64,000 bases of DNA from Pseudomonas sp. BBP2017 (lineage in GTDB: Bacteria > Pseudomonadota > Gammaproteobacteria > Pseudomonadales > Pseudomonadaceae), in the NCBI RefSeq assembly GCF_003024385.1, contig NZ_PVZN01000005.1:62001-126000 (forward strand). Direction: 5' to 3'. The notes under the pieces are model-generated. The model did no database searches. It saw only the letters and a program-made list of their open reading frames with translations, and had not been told where the DNA came from. Numbering within the stretch: the stretch's first letter is position 1; each line of letters begins with the position of its first letter. This document shows positions 25,755 to 35,026 of the stretch, piece after piece. Both the position numbers and the translations under genes were made by a program.

Positions 25755-25829
25755 GCTCATCGCGGGGCAAGCCCGCTCCCACAGGGGGACACACAACCCC
25801 GGTGGGAGCGGGCTTGCCCCGCGATGAGC
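25755..25829. repeat. REP pair (P. putida type), inverted
   Basis: Two 28-base arms (25755-25782 and 25802-25829), each containing CGCGGGGCAAGCCCGCTCCC or its complement, form a perfect inverted repeat with a 19-nt loop. It lies inside the urt operon, between urtA and urtB. Such pairs usually lie after genes; here it may stabilise urtA mRNA. Confidence 0.9.
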
Positions 25830-25847
25830 CCCCAAAAGGAAACCGTC

Positions 25848-27344
25848 ATGCCCAAAACCCTTCTGTACCTTTTCCTCAGTCTCCTGCTGCTGCCCCTGGC
25901 CGCCCAGGCCAGCGACGCCGACTACTTCATCGCCGCCAAGGCCAATGAGCAGGCCCGCCTGCTTCAGGACTGGGCTGCACAACCGGACCCGGCCCGCCTC
26001 GAACTGCTGACTTCCCTGCAGCAAGGCCGCCTCAGCCCCACCGACACCCGCAAACTGCGCCTGAACAATCGCCTGCGCGGGCTAGTGGATAACGCCCTGG
26101 CCAGCCATCAGCTGCTCAGCGACGATGCCAAGGTGCGCCTGACCGCTGCACAACAGCTGCAAAAAAGTGCCCAGCCGCCCCAAGTCGCCTTCCTCGACCG
26201 GCGCTTCGCCAGCGAAACCGATGCCGCGGTGCATGCGGCCCTCGGCCTGGCGCTAGCCAATCTGCAACTGGCAGCCAGCGACCCGGCGGTACGCCTGGCT
26301 GCCGTACGCCTGCTCGGTGAAACCGGCGACCCCATGGCCCGCACGCGTCTTGAGTCGCTGCTCGAGCCGGGTGTGGAAAACAACGCCAATGTGCGCACCG
26401 CCGCCGAAACCAGCCTGGCCCAGGTCAAACGCAAACTGCTGCTGGGTGAACTGCTCGGCCAGGCCTTCAGTGGCCTGTCGCTGGGCTCGATCCTGCTGTT
26501 GGCCGCCCTGGGCCTGGCGATCACCTTCGGCCTGCTTGGCGTGATCAATATGGCCCACGGCGAGATGCTCATGCTCGGAGCCTATGCCACCTATGTGGTG
26601 CAAATCCTGATCCAGCGCTACGCTCCCGGCGCCATCGAGTTCTATCCGCTGATTGCCCTGCCGGTAGCCTTCGCCGTCAGTGCCGGGGTCGGCATGCTGC
26701 TGGAACGCACGGTGATCCGTCACTTGTACGGTCGCCCGCTGGAAACCCTGCTGGCGACCTGGGGTATCAGCCTGATCCTGATCCAGGCCATCCGCCTGCT
26801 GTTTGGTGCGCAGAACGTCGAAGTGGCCAACCCGGCCTGGCTTTCCGGTGGTGTCCAGGTCTTTCCCAACCTGGTTCTACCCTACAGCCGCCTGGTGATT
26901 ATCGGCTTCGCCCTGTTCGTGGTGTTGCTGACCTGGTTGCTGCTCAACCGTACGCGCCTGGGCCTGAACGTGCGTGCCGTGACCCAGAACCGCAACATGG
27001 CCGCCTGCTGCGGCGTGCCCACCGGGCGCGTGGACATGCTCGCCTTTGGCCTCGGTTCGGGCATTGCCGGGCTCGGCGGCGTAGCCCTGAGCCAGATCGG
27101 CAACGTCGGCCCGGACCTGGGCCAGAGCTACATCATCGACTCTTTCCTGGTGGTGGTGCTCGGTGGCGTCGGGCAACTGGCCGGTAGCCTCTGGGCAGCG
27201 TTCGGCCTGGGTATCGCCAACAAACTGCTGGAGCCGCAGATCGGTGCGGTGCTCGGCAAGATCCTCATCCTTGCGCTGATCATTCTGTTCATCCAGAAAC
27301 GCCCGCAAGGCCTCTTCGCCCTCAAGGGACGGGTAATCGACTGA
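25848..27344 (+). CDS. urtB: Urea ABC transporter, permease UrtB
   Basis: A 498-residue protein with a signal-like N-terminus (LLYLFLSLLLLPLAAQA), an extra periplasmic helical domain of about 180 residues with HEAT-like repeats (AVHAALGLALANLQLA, RLAAVRLLGETGDPMARTRL), and a LivH-type permease domain from about residue 210 (GLSLGSILLLAALGLAITFG, NMAHGEMLMLGAYAT). The helical domain is a regular feature of UrtB. The ATG at 25848 has AAGGAA before it; an earlier ATG lies inside the REP repeat. Its stop overlaps the urtC start (TGATG). Confidence 0.92.
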   Translation: MPKTLLYLFLSLLLLPLAAQASDADYFIAAKANEQARLLQDWAAQPDPARLELLTSLQQGRLSPTDTRKLRLNNRLRGLVDNALASHQLLSDDAKVRLTAAQQLQKSAQPPQVAFLDRRFASETDAAVHAALGLALANLQLAASDPAVRLAAVRLLGETGDPMARTRLESLLEPGVENNANVRTAAETSLAQVKRKLLLGELLGQAFSGLSLGSILLLAALGLAITFGLLGVINMAHGEMLMLGAYATYVVQILIQRYAPGAIEFYPLIALPVAFAVSAGVGMLLERTVIRHLYGRPLETLLATWGISLILIQAIRLLFGAQNVEVANPAWLSGGVQVFPNLVLPYSRLVIIGFALFVVLLTWLLLNRTRLGLNVRAVTQNRNMAACCGVPTGRVDMLAFGLGSGIAGLGGVALSQIGNVGPDLGQSYIIDSFLVVVLGGVGQLAGSLWAAFGLGIANKLLEPQIGAVLGKILILALIILFIQKRPQGLFALKGRVID

Positions 27345-28423
27345 TGAACCAGCCTCTGCTTGTTACTGCCAGCCAGAAAGTCGGCCCGCGCTGGACTGTG
27401 GCCGTTGCTGCTGTTGTCCTGCTGGTGCTGCTGGCCCTGCCCTTGCTGTCGTTGCTGCCCGACGGCCACAGCCTGCAGGTCTCGGCCTACACCCTGACCC
27501 TGGTCGGCAAGATCCTCTGCTACGCCATTGTCGCCCTGGCCCTGGATCTGGTCTGGGGCTATGCCGGATTGCTGTCGTTGGGCCATGGCCTGTTCTTCGC
27601 GCTCGGCGGCTATGCCATGGGCATGTACCTGATGCGCGAAGCAGCGGGCGATGGTCTGCCAGCGTTCATGACCTTTCTGTCATGGACCGAACTGCCCTGG
27701 TACTGGGCCGGTACCCAGCACTTTGCCTGGGCCCTGTGCCTGGTGGTGCTGGCCCCCGGATTGCTGGCATTGGCGTTCGGCTTCTTCGCCTTCCGCTCGC
27801 GGATCAAGGGCGTGTATTTCTCGATCATGACCCAGGCCCTGACCTTCGCTGGCATGCTCTTGTTCTTTCGCAACGAGACTGGTTTTGGCGGCAACAACGG
27901 CTTCACCAACTTTCGCAGCATCCTCGGTTTTCCGATCACCGCGCAAAGCACCCGCGCGGTGCTGTTCCTGCTGACTGTGGCGCTGCTGGTGACCAGCCTG
28001 TACCTGGGTTGGCGCCTGGCCCGGAGCAAGTTCGGCCGGGTGCTGACCGCGCTGCGCGACGCCGAGAACCGGCTGATGTTCTGTGGCTACGACCCGCGTG
28101 GCTTCAAACTGTTTGTCTGGGTGCTCAGCGCTGTGCTCTGCGGCCTGGCGGGCGCTTTGTACGTGCCTCAGGTGGGTATCATCAACCCCAGTGAAATGTC
28201 GCCGACCAACTCCATCGAAGCCGCCGTGTGGGTGGCCCTCGGTGGACGCGGCACCCTGATCGGCCCGTTGCTCGGCGCAGGTCTGGTCAATGGCATGAAG
28301 AGCTGGTTCACCGTGGCGTTTCCCGAGTACTGGCTGTTCTGCCTGGGGGCGCTGTTCATTGTAGTCACCTTGTACCTGCCCAAAGGCGTGGTCGGGCTGT
28401 TGAAGAAAAAGGGGGAGCAATGA
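27344..28423 (+). CDS. urtC: Urea ABC transporter, permease UrtC
   Basis: A 359-residue LivM-type permease with about nine membrane segments, including LDLVWGYAGLLSLGHGLFFALG and the conserved ATPase-contact region CGLAGALYVPQVGIINPSEM. It pairs with UrtB to form the urea channel. The start codon shares its A with the urtB stop and its own stop overlaps the urtD start, so the genes are translationally coupled. Confidence 0.93.
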   Translation: MNQPLLVTASQKVGPRWTVAVAAVVLLVLLALPLLSLLPDGHSLQVSAYTLTLVGKILCYAIVALALDLVWGYAGLLSLGHGLFFALGGYAMGMYLMREAAGDGLPAFMTFLSWTELPWYWAGTQHFAWALCLVVLAPGLLALAFGFFAFRSRIKGVYFSIMTQALTFAGMLLFFRNETGFGGNNGFTNFRSILGFPITAQSTRAVLFLLTVALLVTSLYLGWRLARSKFGRVLTALRDAENRLMFCGYDPRGFKLFVWVLSAVLCGLAGALYVPQVGIINPSEMSPTNSIEAAVWVALGGRGTLIGPLLGAGLVNGMKSWFTVAFPEYWLFCLGALFIVVTLYLPKGVVGLLKKKGEQ

Positions 28424-29280
28424 GAGCCATACCACTGCCACCGGTGCATCCGGAGTTCATGCTTGAGCCGATCCTCGACGCCGGCAGCGGTCGCGATGCC
28501 ATCGGCCTCGGTCAAGTGCGCGGCGCAGGCCTGGATGCGCGGCACGGCACGGTCCTGACCCTGGAAGACATCAGCGTCAGCTTCGACGGTTTCAAAGCCC
28601 TCAACGCCCTGAATCTGTATATCGGTGTTGGCGAATTGCGCTGCATCATCGGCCCCAACGGCGCGGGTAAAACCACCCTGATGGATGTGATCACCGGCAA
28701 GACCCGCTCCTCCAGCGGCAAGGCCTGGTTCGGCGACACCCTCGACCTGACGCGCATGAGCGAAGTGCAGATCGCCCAGGCCGGCATCGGGCGTAAGTTC
28801 CAGAAGCCGACGGTGTTCGAGGCCTTGAGTGTGTTCCAGAACCTGGAGCTGGCGCAGAAGGCCGACAAGTCGGTACTGGCCAGCCTGGTCGCGCGCTTGA
28901 GTGGCGAACAGCAGGACCGTATCGATGAAGTGCTGCAAACCATTCGCCTGACGGCCTCTGCCCAACGTCCGGCAGGGTTGCTCTCGCACGGCCAGAAGCA
29001 GTTCCTCGAGATCGGCATGCTGTTGATGCAAGACCCGCAATTGCTACTACTCGATGAACCGGTGGCGGGCATGACCGACGCCGAAACCGAGTTCACCGCC
29101 GAACTGTTCAAGGGCCTGGCCGGCAAGCATTCGCTGATGGTGGTCGAGCACGACATGGGCTTTGTCGGCAGCATTGCCGACCATGTCACCGTGCTGCATC
29201 AGGGCAGTGTGCTGGCCGAGGGAACGCTTACGCAGGTGCAGGCGGATGATCGGGTGATCGAGGTTTATCTGGGCAGGTAA
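28420..29280 (+). CDS. urtD: Urea ABC transporter, ATP-binding protein UrtD
   Basis: A 286-residue LivG-type ATPase: Walker A GPNGAGKTT, signature LSHGQKQ, Walker B LLLLDEPVAGM, switch VVEHDM. It has an N-terminal extension of about 40 residues, common in UrtD. The true start is the ATG at 28420 (GGGGGAG upstream; ATGA overlap with urtC), not the long open frame upstream, which runs inside urtC. It works with UrtE. Confidence 0.92.
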   Translation: MRAIPLPPVHPEFMLEPILDAGSGRDAIGLGQVRGAGLDARHGTVLTLEDISVSFDGFKALNALNLYIGVGELRCIIGPNGAGKTTLMDVITGKTRSSSGKAWFGDTLDLTRMSEVQIAQAGIGRKFQKPTVFEALSVFQNLELAQKADKSVLASLVARLSGEQQDRIDEVLQTIRLTASAQRPAGLLSHGQKQFLEIGMLLMQDPQLLLLDEPVAGMTDAETEFTAELFKGLAGKHSLMVVEHDMGFVGSIADHVTVLHQGSVLAEGTLTQVQADDRVIEVYLGR

Positions 29281-29313
29281 TTGCCCCGCGATAAAGCAAC
29301 CAAGGACATGACC

Positions 29314-30012
29314 ATGCTGAAAATCGACGCACTGCACCAATACTACGGCGGCAGCCACATCCTGCGTGGCCTGTCCTTCGAGGCCAAGGTCGGCGAAGTG
29401 ACCTGCCTGCTGGGCCGCAACGGTGTCGGCAAGACTACCTTGCTGCGCTGCCTGATGGGCCTGCTGCCCACCCGTGAAGGCAGCGTGCACTGGGAGGGCC
29501 AAGCCATCACCGCACTCAAGCCGCATCAACGGGTGCAAGCCGGTATCGCCTACGTACCGCAGGGCCGGGAGATCTTCCCGCGCCTGAGCGTCGAAGAAAA
29601 CCTGCTGATGGGCCTGTCGCGTTTCAGCGCCAGCCAGGCCAGAAGCGTTCCGCCGTTCATCTACGAACTGTTCCCGGTGCTGCTGCAAATGAAACACCGC
29701 CGTGGCGGCGATCTCTCCGGTGGCCAGCAACAGCAACTGGCGATTGGTAGAGCCCTGGCCAGTCAGCCGCGCTTGCTGATCCTCGATGAACCCACCGAAG
29801 GCATCCAGCCCTCAGTGATCAAAGAAATCGGCGTGGTCATCAGTAAACTCGCCGCCCGTGGCGACATGGCAATCTTGTTGGTCGAGCAGTTCTACGACTT
29901 TGCCGCCGAGCTTGCCGACCAGTACCTGGTGATGTCCCGCGGCGAAATCGTCCGGGCCGGACGCGGTGAAAACATGGAAGCCGAAGGTGTGCGCGGGCTG
30001 GTAACCATTTAA
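29314..30012 (+). CDS. urtE: Urea ABC transporter, ATP-binding protein UrtE
   Basis: A 232-residue LivF-type ATPase starting MLKIDALHQYYGGSHILRG: Walker A GRNGVGKTT, signature LSGGQQQQ, Walker B LLILDEPTEGIQ. The ATG at 29314 lies 8 bases after AAGGA; an ATG two codons earlier is too close to it. Last gene of the urt operon. No urease genes follow, so urea hydrolysis must be encoded elsewhere in the genome. Confidence 0.92.
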   Translation: MLKIDALHQYYGGSHILRGLSFEAKVGEVTCLLGRNGVGKTTLLRCLMGLLPTREGSVHWEGQAITALKPHQRVQAGIAYVPQGREIFPRLSVEENLLMGLSRFSASQARSVPPFIYELFPVLLQMKHRRGGDLSGGQQQQLAIGRALASQPRLLILDEPTEGIQPSVIKEIGVVISKLAARGDMAILLVEQFYDFAAELADQYLVMSRGEIVRAGRGENMEAEGVRGLVTI

Positions 30013-30048
30013 CCTGAACAACACTTCGTTGACGTTTGAGACGCTGCC

Positions 30049-30582
30049 ATGACCTACCTGATTCGTGATGCCGTAACTGCCGATCTACCGGGCATTCGCG
30101 ACATTTATAACGACGCGGTGCTCAACACCACGGCGATCTGGAATGAACAAGCCGTTGATCTAGCCAATCGCCAGGCCTGGTTCGACGCCCGCCAGGCCCA
30201 ACGCTACCCGGTCCTGGTGGCCGTGGATGCCGCCACTGGTGACGACGTGCTTGGCTATGCTTCGTTCGGTGACTGGCGCCCCTTCGAAGGCTTTCGCCAT
30301 ACCGTCGAGCATTCGGTGTACATCCGCAGTGACCAACGTGGTAAAGGCCTGGGCCCGCAGCTGATGAAGCCGCTGATCGAACGCGCCCGCCAGTGTGACA
30401 AACACGTCATGGTTGCGGCCATCGAAAGCGGCAATAGCGCCTCGATACGGTTGCATGAACGCCTGGGCTTCACCCTCAACGGGCACATGCCCCAAGTGGG
30501 GGTGAAGTTCGGTCGCTGGCTCGACCTGACCTTTATGCAATTGATCCTCAACCCCGGCGCGCCCCCACGCACAACGGAGTGA
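30049..30582 (+). CDS. GNAT N-acetyltransferase, methionine sulfoximine/phosphinothricin type
   Basis: A 177-residue acetyltransferase of the Pat/PitA/MddA family. Family marks: DIYNDAVLNTTAIWNE, FRHTVEHSVYIRSDQRGKGLG (written in two parts: substrate strand and the acetyl-CoA loop QRGKGLG) and SIRLHERLGF. These enzymes acetylate L-methionine sulfoximine, methionine sulfone and phosphinothricin, so protecting glutamine synthetase. In P. aeruginosa, as I recall, the homologue lies in the urease locus, which agrees with its place after urtE (36 bases downstream). Confidence 0.85.
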   Translation: MTYLIRDAVTADLPGIRDIYNDAVLNTTAIWNEQAVDLANRQAWFDARQAQRYPVLVAVDAATGDDVLGYASFGDWRPFEGFRHTVEHSVYIRSDQRGKGLGPQLMKPLIERARQCDKHVMVAAIESGNSASIRLHERLGFTLNGHMPQVGVKFGRWLDLTFMQLILNPGAPPRTTE

Positions 30583-30588
30583 AGTGTT

Positions 30589-31110
30589 ATGAATGCAGCG
30601 CAACTCAATCGTGTCACCGCTGAAGGCTTTGCCTACTACCGCGACGGCCTGATGGCGCTGTTACTGGATGCCGTAGCGCATGGCGCCTCGGTGGGCTTTT
30701 TGGCGGATATCGATGTACAGCAGGCCAACAGTTATCTCGATGAAGTGAAACAACGCCTGGTCAGCGGCGAATTGCTGCTCTGGGTGGTCGGCAAAGACAA
30801 GGAAGTGCTGGGCAGTGTGCAATTGGGGCTGTGCCTAAAACTCAATGGTTTGAAGCGGGCCGAAGTGCAGAAGCTGCTGGTGCACAGTGAGGCGCGGCGC
30901 CGGGGATTGGGCCAACAGCTGATGCAAGCACTGGAAGCGACGGCACGGCAGAAACAGCGTAGTACGTTGTATCTGGATACCGAGGCAGGGTCGGGGGCGG
31001 AGGCTTTCTACCAGTCGCTGGGGTATATCAAGGCGGGGGAAATTCCTGATTACGCCTGTGGGCCGGATGGCACTTATCGGCCGACGGCCCTTTACTACAA
31101 ATTGCTTTAG
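30589..31110 (+). CDS. GNAT family N-acetyltransferase, substrate unknown
   Basis: A 173-residue GNAT protein with the acetyl-CoA loop RRRGLGQQLM (about residues 103-112) and a typical C-terminal FYQSLGYIKAGEIPDYA with tyrosines near the end. The substrate cannot be inferred. It begins six bases after the previous acetyltransferase gene and is likely co-transcribed with it; a REP pair follows. Confidence 0.85.
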   Translation: MNAAQLNRVTAEGFAYYRDGLMALLLDAVAHGASVGFLADIDVQQANSYLDEVKQRLVSGELLLWVVGKDKEVLGSVQLGLCLKLNGLKRAEVQKLLVHSEARRRGLGQQLMQALEATARQKQRSTLYLDTEAGSGAEAFYQSLGYIKAGEIPDYACGPDGTYRPTALYYKLL

Positions 31111-31115
31111 GGCCT

Positions 31116-31183
31116 CATCGCGGGGCAAGCCCGCTCCCACCGGGATTGTATGATCTCTGTGGGAGCGGGCTTGCCCCGCGATG
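31116..31183. repeat. REP pair (P. putida type), inverted
   Basis: Two 25-base arms (31116-31140 and 31159-31183) of the CGCGGGGCAAGCCCGCTCCC family, facing each other across 18 bases, between the convergent acetyltransferase and cbpM genes. It can form a hairpin in both transcripts and may act as a shared transcription end. Confidence 0.9.
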
Positions 31184-31186
31184 CTT

Positions 31187-31492
31187 TCAGCCCTGCAAAA
31201 ATCTACCCAACCGCTGTTTGAGCATCGAATTCTCACTGCGCAGCTGCTGAACCTCCTCCAGCAACTCCAGGGCCAGCGCCACCCCCTCCCACTCCAGTTC
31301 CAGATCATGATGCAGCTTGGCCGCGCGCTTGGCCAGCACCGGCGCCTGATCGTCAAACAGCCAGTCTTCCGGCGTTCGCCCGGAAGGCTCGACAATGCCG
31401 TGTTCGACGATTTCGATCACGTAGGCCGCCGGTAGATCGGCTTCCTGACAAAGGGTCTGCATGTCCAGTTGAACGATCAGGGTACTGCTCAT
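31187..31492 (-). CDS. cbpM: Chaperone modulator CbpM
   Basis: A 101-residue protein with a MerR-like helical N-terminus (LCQEADLPAAYVIEIVEHGIVEP) and a C-terminal coiled coil (ELLEEVQQLRSENSMLKQRL). CbpM binds the J-domain of CbpA and blocks its action with DnaK. It lies 2 bases after cbpA on the same strand, the usual arrangement. Confidence 0.92.
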   Translation of the reverse strand: MSSTLIVQLDMQTLCQEADLPAAYVIEIVEHGIVEPSGRTPEDWLFDDQAPVLAKRAAKLHHDLELEWEGVALALELLEEVQQLRSENSMLKQRLGRFLQG

Positions 31493-31494
31493 GG

Positions 31495-32448
31495 TCAGCT
31501 ACTCCATTGTGTCCTCGGATTGAACGCGGCCTTCTCCGACAGCTTGCTCCACAGCTCGCGGGCGGCGGCATCGGACTGGCTTGGCATCACCACTTTCAAC
31601 TGCGCGTACAGATCGCCACGCTGGCCCTGCTTGTTGCTCAAACCCATCCCCTTGATCCGCAGGCGTTGGCCGTTCTGACTGTCCGCACGGATGGTCAGGT
31701 TGATCTTGCCGGTCAGGGTCGGCACCGCCACCTTGGTACCCAACGCCGCTTCCCAGGGCGCCAGCGGCACGGTGATGATCAGGTCATGACCTTCGACATC
31801 GAACAGCGGATGCGGTGCCATGCGAATGGTCAGGAACAGGTCGCCGTTGGCACCACCGCCGATACCCGGTGCGCCCTGACCCTTGAGACGGATCTTCTCG
31901 CCATCGGTCACCCCGGCCGGGATCTTCACGTTCAGGGTCTTGGTGGTAAAACCGGTACGCTGGCCGTGGGCGTTGTGCTGCGGGACCTGGAAGCTGATCT
32001 GCTTCGACTCGCTAGACAAGGTTTCCTCAAGGAAAATCGCCAGTTCCATTTCCACGTCCTGCCCTCGCCGACCGGCGCTGCGTTGCTGGCCGCGGCCAAA
32101 AGGATTGCCACTGCCGTTGCCGTTGCGCGCGCCGAAGATCGAGCTGAAGAAGTCGGAAAAATCGCCGCCCTCGAAACCGCCGGAACTGCGGCTTTCCCAG
32201 CCTGGCGGGCCCTGGAAGGGCCGACCGTGCTGGCCGTACTTGCGCAGTTCGTCGTATTCAGCGCGCTTTTCCGGGCTGCTCAAGGCCTCATAGGCTTCAT
32301 TGGCCTCCTTGAATTTTTCCTCGGCGTCGCGCTCTTTGCTGACGTCGGGGTGATACTTGCGCGCAAGCTTGCGGTAGGCGGTCTTGATCGCCTTGTCGTC
32401 CGCAGTCGGCTCTACGCCCAGTATCTTGTAGTAGTCTTTGAAGTCCAT
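31495..32448 (-). CDS. cbpA: DnaJ-like co-chaperone CbpA (curved DNA-binding protein)
   Basis: A 317-residue J-protein: J-domain at 4-70 with HPD in KYHPDVSK, Gly/Phe-rich linker (about 75-125), and two C-terminal substrate-binding domains (from about 130; [20 protein letters not shown]). The zinc finger of DnaJ is absent, as in CbpA. It stimulates Hsp70 ATPase and binds curved DNA in E. coli. Transcribed divergently from the Hsp70-like gene across a 160-bp gap. Confidence 0.93.
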   Translation of the reverse strand: MDFKDYYKILGVEPTADDKAIKTAYRKLARKYHPDVSKERDAEEKFKEANEAYEALSSPEKRAEYDELRKYGQHGRPFQGPPGWESRSSGGFEGGDFSDFFSSIFGARNGNGSGNPFGRGQQRSAGRRGQDVEMELAIFLEETLSSESKQISFQVPQHNAHGQRTGFTTKTLNVKIPAGVTDGEKIRLKGQGAPGIGGGANGDLFLTIRMAPHPLFDVEGHDLIITVPLAPWEAALGTKVAVPTLTGKINLTIRADSQNGQRLRIKGMGLSNKQGQRGDLYAQLKVVMPSQSDAAARELWSKLSEKAAFNPRTQWSS

Positions 32449-32608
32449 CTAAGGAATCACCATCAAGTTGTTCAATGCTTCTGAAGATTGAGGTCAAGCA
32501 TAGCCTTTCAAGGCGTCCTTGGGTTTGCTGTAAAGCAGATAATCGGTCTTGATTCTGCTGGCCACTGGCATAAACTGCGCGGCCGTTTTTCCCCCGGAAG
32601 TACAACCC

Positions 32609-33874
32609 ATGAGTGACGCATCCCCGGCCCGTGCCTGCGGCATCGACTTCGGCACCTCCAACTCCACCGTCGGCTGGCATCGCCCCGGCGTGGAGTCGTT
32701 GATCGCCCTGGAAGACGGCAAGATCACCCTGCCGTCGGTGGTGTTCTTCAACATCGAGGAGCGCCGCCCGGTCTATGGCCGGCTGGCCCTGCACGAATAC
32801 CTCGAAGGTTACGAAGGCCGGCTGATGCGCTCGCTCAAGAGCCTGCTGGGTTCCAAGCTGATCAAGCACGACACCAGCGTGCTCGGCACTGCCCTGCCGT
32901 TCAAGGACCTGCTGGGCATGTTCATCGGCGAGCTGAAGAAACGCGCCGAAGCCAATGCGGGCAGAGCCTTCGATGAAGTGGTGCTGGGTCGCCCGGTGCA
33001 TTTCGTCGATGACGACCAGGCCGCCGACCAGGAAGCCGAAGACACCCTGGCAGAAGTGGCAAAGAAGATCGGCTTCAAGGAAGTCTCCTTCCAGTACGAG
33101 CCGATTGCCGCGGCTTTCGACTACGAGTCGAACATTCAGGGCGAAGAGCTGGTGCTGATCGTCGACATCGGCGGTGGTACCTCGGACTTCTCCCTGGTGC
33201 GCCTGGCCCCTGAACGGCACATGCTCGATGATCGCCACAATGACATCCTCGCCACCGGCGGTGTGCACATCGGTGGTACCGACTTCGACAAGCAACTGAG
33301 CCTGCAGGGCGTGATGCCGCTGTTCGGCTATGGCAGCCGAATGAAAAGCGGTGCCTTCATGCCAACCAGCCACCACATGAACCTGGCCACCTGGCACACG
33401 ATCAACTCGGTGTACTCGCAAAAATCCCAACTGGCCCTGGGCAGCATGCGCTACGACATCGAGGACACCGACGGCATCGATCGCCTGTTCAAACTGATCG
33501 AACAGCGCGCCGGGCACTGGCTGGCCATGGAGGTGGAAGAAACCAAGATTGAACTGACCCACAACGAGCGCCGCCTGGTTGATCTCAAGCGGGTTGAGTC
33601 GGGGCTGAACGTCGAGCTGACCCGGGCGCTGTTCGAAGAGTCGATCGACAACCTGCTCGAGCGTGTGCGTGGCAGCGTCAGCGAGTTGCTGAGCAAGGCC
33701 GGTGTCAGCGTTGGCCAGGTTGATACGGTGTTCTTCACCGGCGGTTCGAGCGGCATCCCGGCCCTGCGCCAGAGCGTGGCGGCCATGCTGCCCAATGCAC
33801 GGCATGTTGAAGGCAACATCTTCGGCAGTATCGGTAGCGGTTTGGCGATCGAGGCGCGTAAGCGTTACGGTTGA
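32609..33874 (+). CDS. Hsp70-family protein, YegD type
   Basis: A 421-residue protein with the actin-like ATPase fold: phosphate-1 loop CGIDFGTSNSTVGW, phosphate-2 loop VDIGGGTSDFS, adenosine loop FFTGGSSGIPALR. The substrate-binding domain of DnaK is missing, as in E. coli YegD. GGAAG precedes the chosen ATG at 32609; an upstream in-frame start adds a non-homologous leader. Client and partner unknown, but it is divergent from cbpA/cbpM, a J-protein and its inhibitor, which suggests shared stress control. Confidence 0.9.
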   Translation: MSDASPARACGIDFGTSNSTVGWHRPGVESLIALEDGKITLPSVVFFNIEERRPVYGRLALHEYLEGYEGRLMRSLKSLLGSKLIKHDTSVLGTALPFKDLLGMFIGELKKRAEANAGRAFDEVVLGRPVHFVDDDQAADQEAEDTLAEVAKKIGFKEVSFQYEPIAAAFDYESNIQGEELVLIVDIGGGTSDFSLVRLAPERHMLDDRHNDILATGGVHIGGTDFDKQLSLQGVMPLFGYGSRMKSGAFMPTSHHMNLATWHTINSVYSQKSQLALGSMRYDIEDTDGIDRLFKLIEQRAGHWLAMEVEETKIELTHNERRLVDLKRVESGLNVELTRALFEESIDNLLERVRGSVSELLSKAGVSVGQVDTVFFTGGSSGIPALRQSVAAMLPNARHVEGNIFGSIGSGLAIEARKRYG

Positions 33875-33882
33875 GGGCTTCG

Positions 33883-33902
33883 GGGCCGCTATGCGGCCCT
33901 TT
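33883..33902 (+). terminator. Terminator after the YegD-like gene
   Basis: GGGCCGC-TAT-GCGGCCC followed by TTT, nine bases after the stop codon; it runs directly into a REP repeat of a second family. Confidence 0.7.
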
Positions 33903-33967
33903 CGCCGGCAACGCCGGCTCCTACAATCAGTACCACCTCCCCCTGTAGGAGCCGGCGTTGCCGGCGA
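33902..33967. repeat. REP pair of a second family, inverted
   Basis: Two 24-base arms (33902-33925 and 33944-33967) with the core GCCGGCAACGCCGGCTCCTA and its complement, perfectly matched across an 18-nt loop, between two convergent genes. This sequence differs from the GCGGGGCAAGCCCGC family seen elsewhere in the window. Confidence 0.88.
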
Positions 33968-33973
33968 TAGGCG

Positions 33974-34981
33974 TTACACCAACTCAGCCTGCCTCAGCTC
34001 GCTCTTCAGGTAGGCATAATAGATCGGCCCCGCCACCACACCCGGCAAGCCAAACGCCGCCTCGCACACCAGCATCGCCAGCAGCAGTTCCCAGGACTTG
34101 GCGCTGATCTGCCCGCCGACAATCCGCGCGTTGAGGAAGTACTCGACCTTGTGGATAACAATCAGATAGCCCAGCGCCGCCATGGCCACCCAGATCGACA
34201 GCGACAACCCGACGATAGTGATCAGGGTGTTGGACATCAGGTTGCCGATCACCGGCAGCAGGCCCAGCAGGAAGGTCAGTACGATCAGGGTCTTGGTCAG
34301 CGGCAGGTGCACGCCGAACATCGGCAACACCACGGCCAGGAAGACTCCGGTGAAAAAGGTGTTGAGCAGGGAAATCTTGATCTGCGCAAAAACGATATTG
34401 CGAAACGCCTGGACCAGCAGCGCCAGGCGATTGAACAGCGCCGCCGCCAAAGGCTTGCGCCGGGAAATGTCCGGGATGCGCTGCAAGGCGACGATGGCCC
34501 CGAGGATCATCCCGATCAGCAGGGTGACGAACATGTGCGCGGCGCCCTTGCCCACCAGTTGCAGCTCGCCCAAATGGGTCTTGAGCCACTCGCCAATGGC
34601 GACTTTGAACTCGGCCGCGCTAGCGGGCAGGTAGGCATCGACGAACGGCGGCAACTGCCCACGGGCCTGATCCACCAGCAGCATGAACTTGTCCAGCGAA
34701 GCGCCGGGATTCTCGGCTTCGTGCAGCAGAAAGCTGATCGCTCCAGCAAACAATAAGGTCAGGGTACTGACCACCAGGGTGCCAAGCAATGCCACCGCCA
34801 CCCAGCGCGCGCGCTCGCCGGCGATCAGGTGCTGCAGCTTGGGAGTGAGCATGTTGACCAGTTCGAACACCAGCAGGCCTGCCAGCAGGCTCGGCAACAA
34901 CTTAAGCGGCAACGCCAGCACCAGGCCGGCGAAGACGATGATCCAACTGGCCATTTTGATCTGGCGCGGGGTAAAGGTCAT
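33974..34981 (-). CDS. AI-2E family (PerM-like) transporter
   Basis: A 335-residue protein with about seven or eight membrane segments and a soluble loop near 80-150 (SLDKFMLLVDQARGQLPPF). The C-terminal region (GLLPVIGNLMSNTLI, FGLPGVVAGPIYYAYLKSEL) is typical of the AI-2E/PerM family. Some members export autoinducer-2, others are Na+/H+ antiporters; the substrate cannot be inferred here. Its start is at 34981, 46 bases after the araC-type gene stop on the same strand. Confidence 0.85.
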   Translation of the reverse strand: MTFTPRQIKMASWIIVFAGLVLALPLKLLPSLLAGLLVFELVNMLTPKLQHLIAGERARWVAVALLGTLVVSTLTLLFAGAISFLLHEAENPGASLDKFMLLVDQARGQLPPFVDAYLPASAAEFKVAIGEWLKTHLGELQLVGKGAAHMFVTLLIGMILGAIVALQRIPDISRRKPLAAALFNRLALLVQAFRNIVFAQIKISLLNTFFTGVFLAVVLPMFGVHLPLTKTLIVLTFLLGLLPVIGNLMSNTLITIVGLSLSIWVAMAALGYLIVIHKVEYFLNARIVGGQISAKSWELLLAMLVCEAAFGLPGVVAGPIYYAYLKSELRQAELV

Positions 34982-35026
34982 ACAACCTCAGGGGCAACTG
35001 CAGGAAAAAACGCAGTCTGCCAGCCT

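Noticed and set aside
30013..31186. Urease genes expected after the urea importer
   Set aside because: Only two GNAT acetyltransferases and a REP pair are found; no ureDABCEFG sequence in the window.
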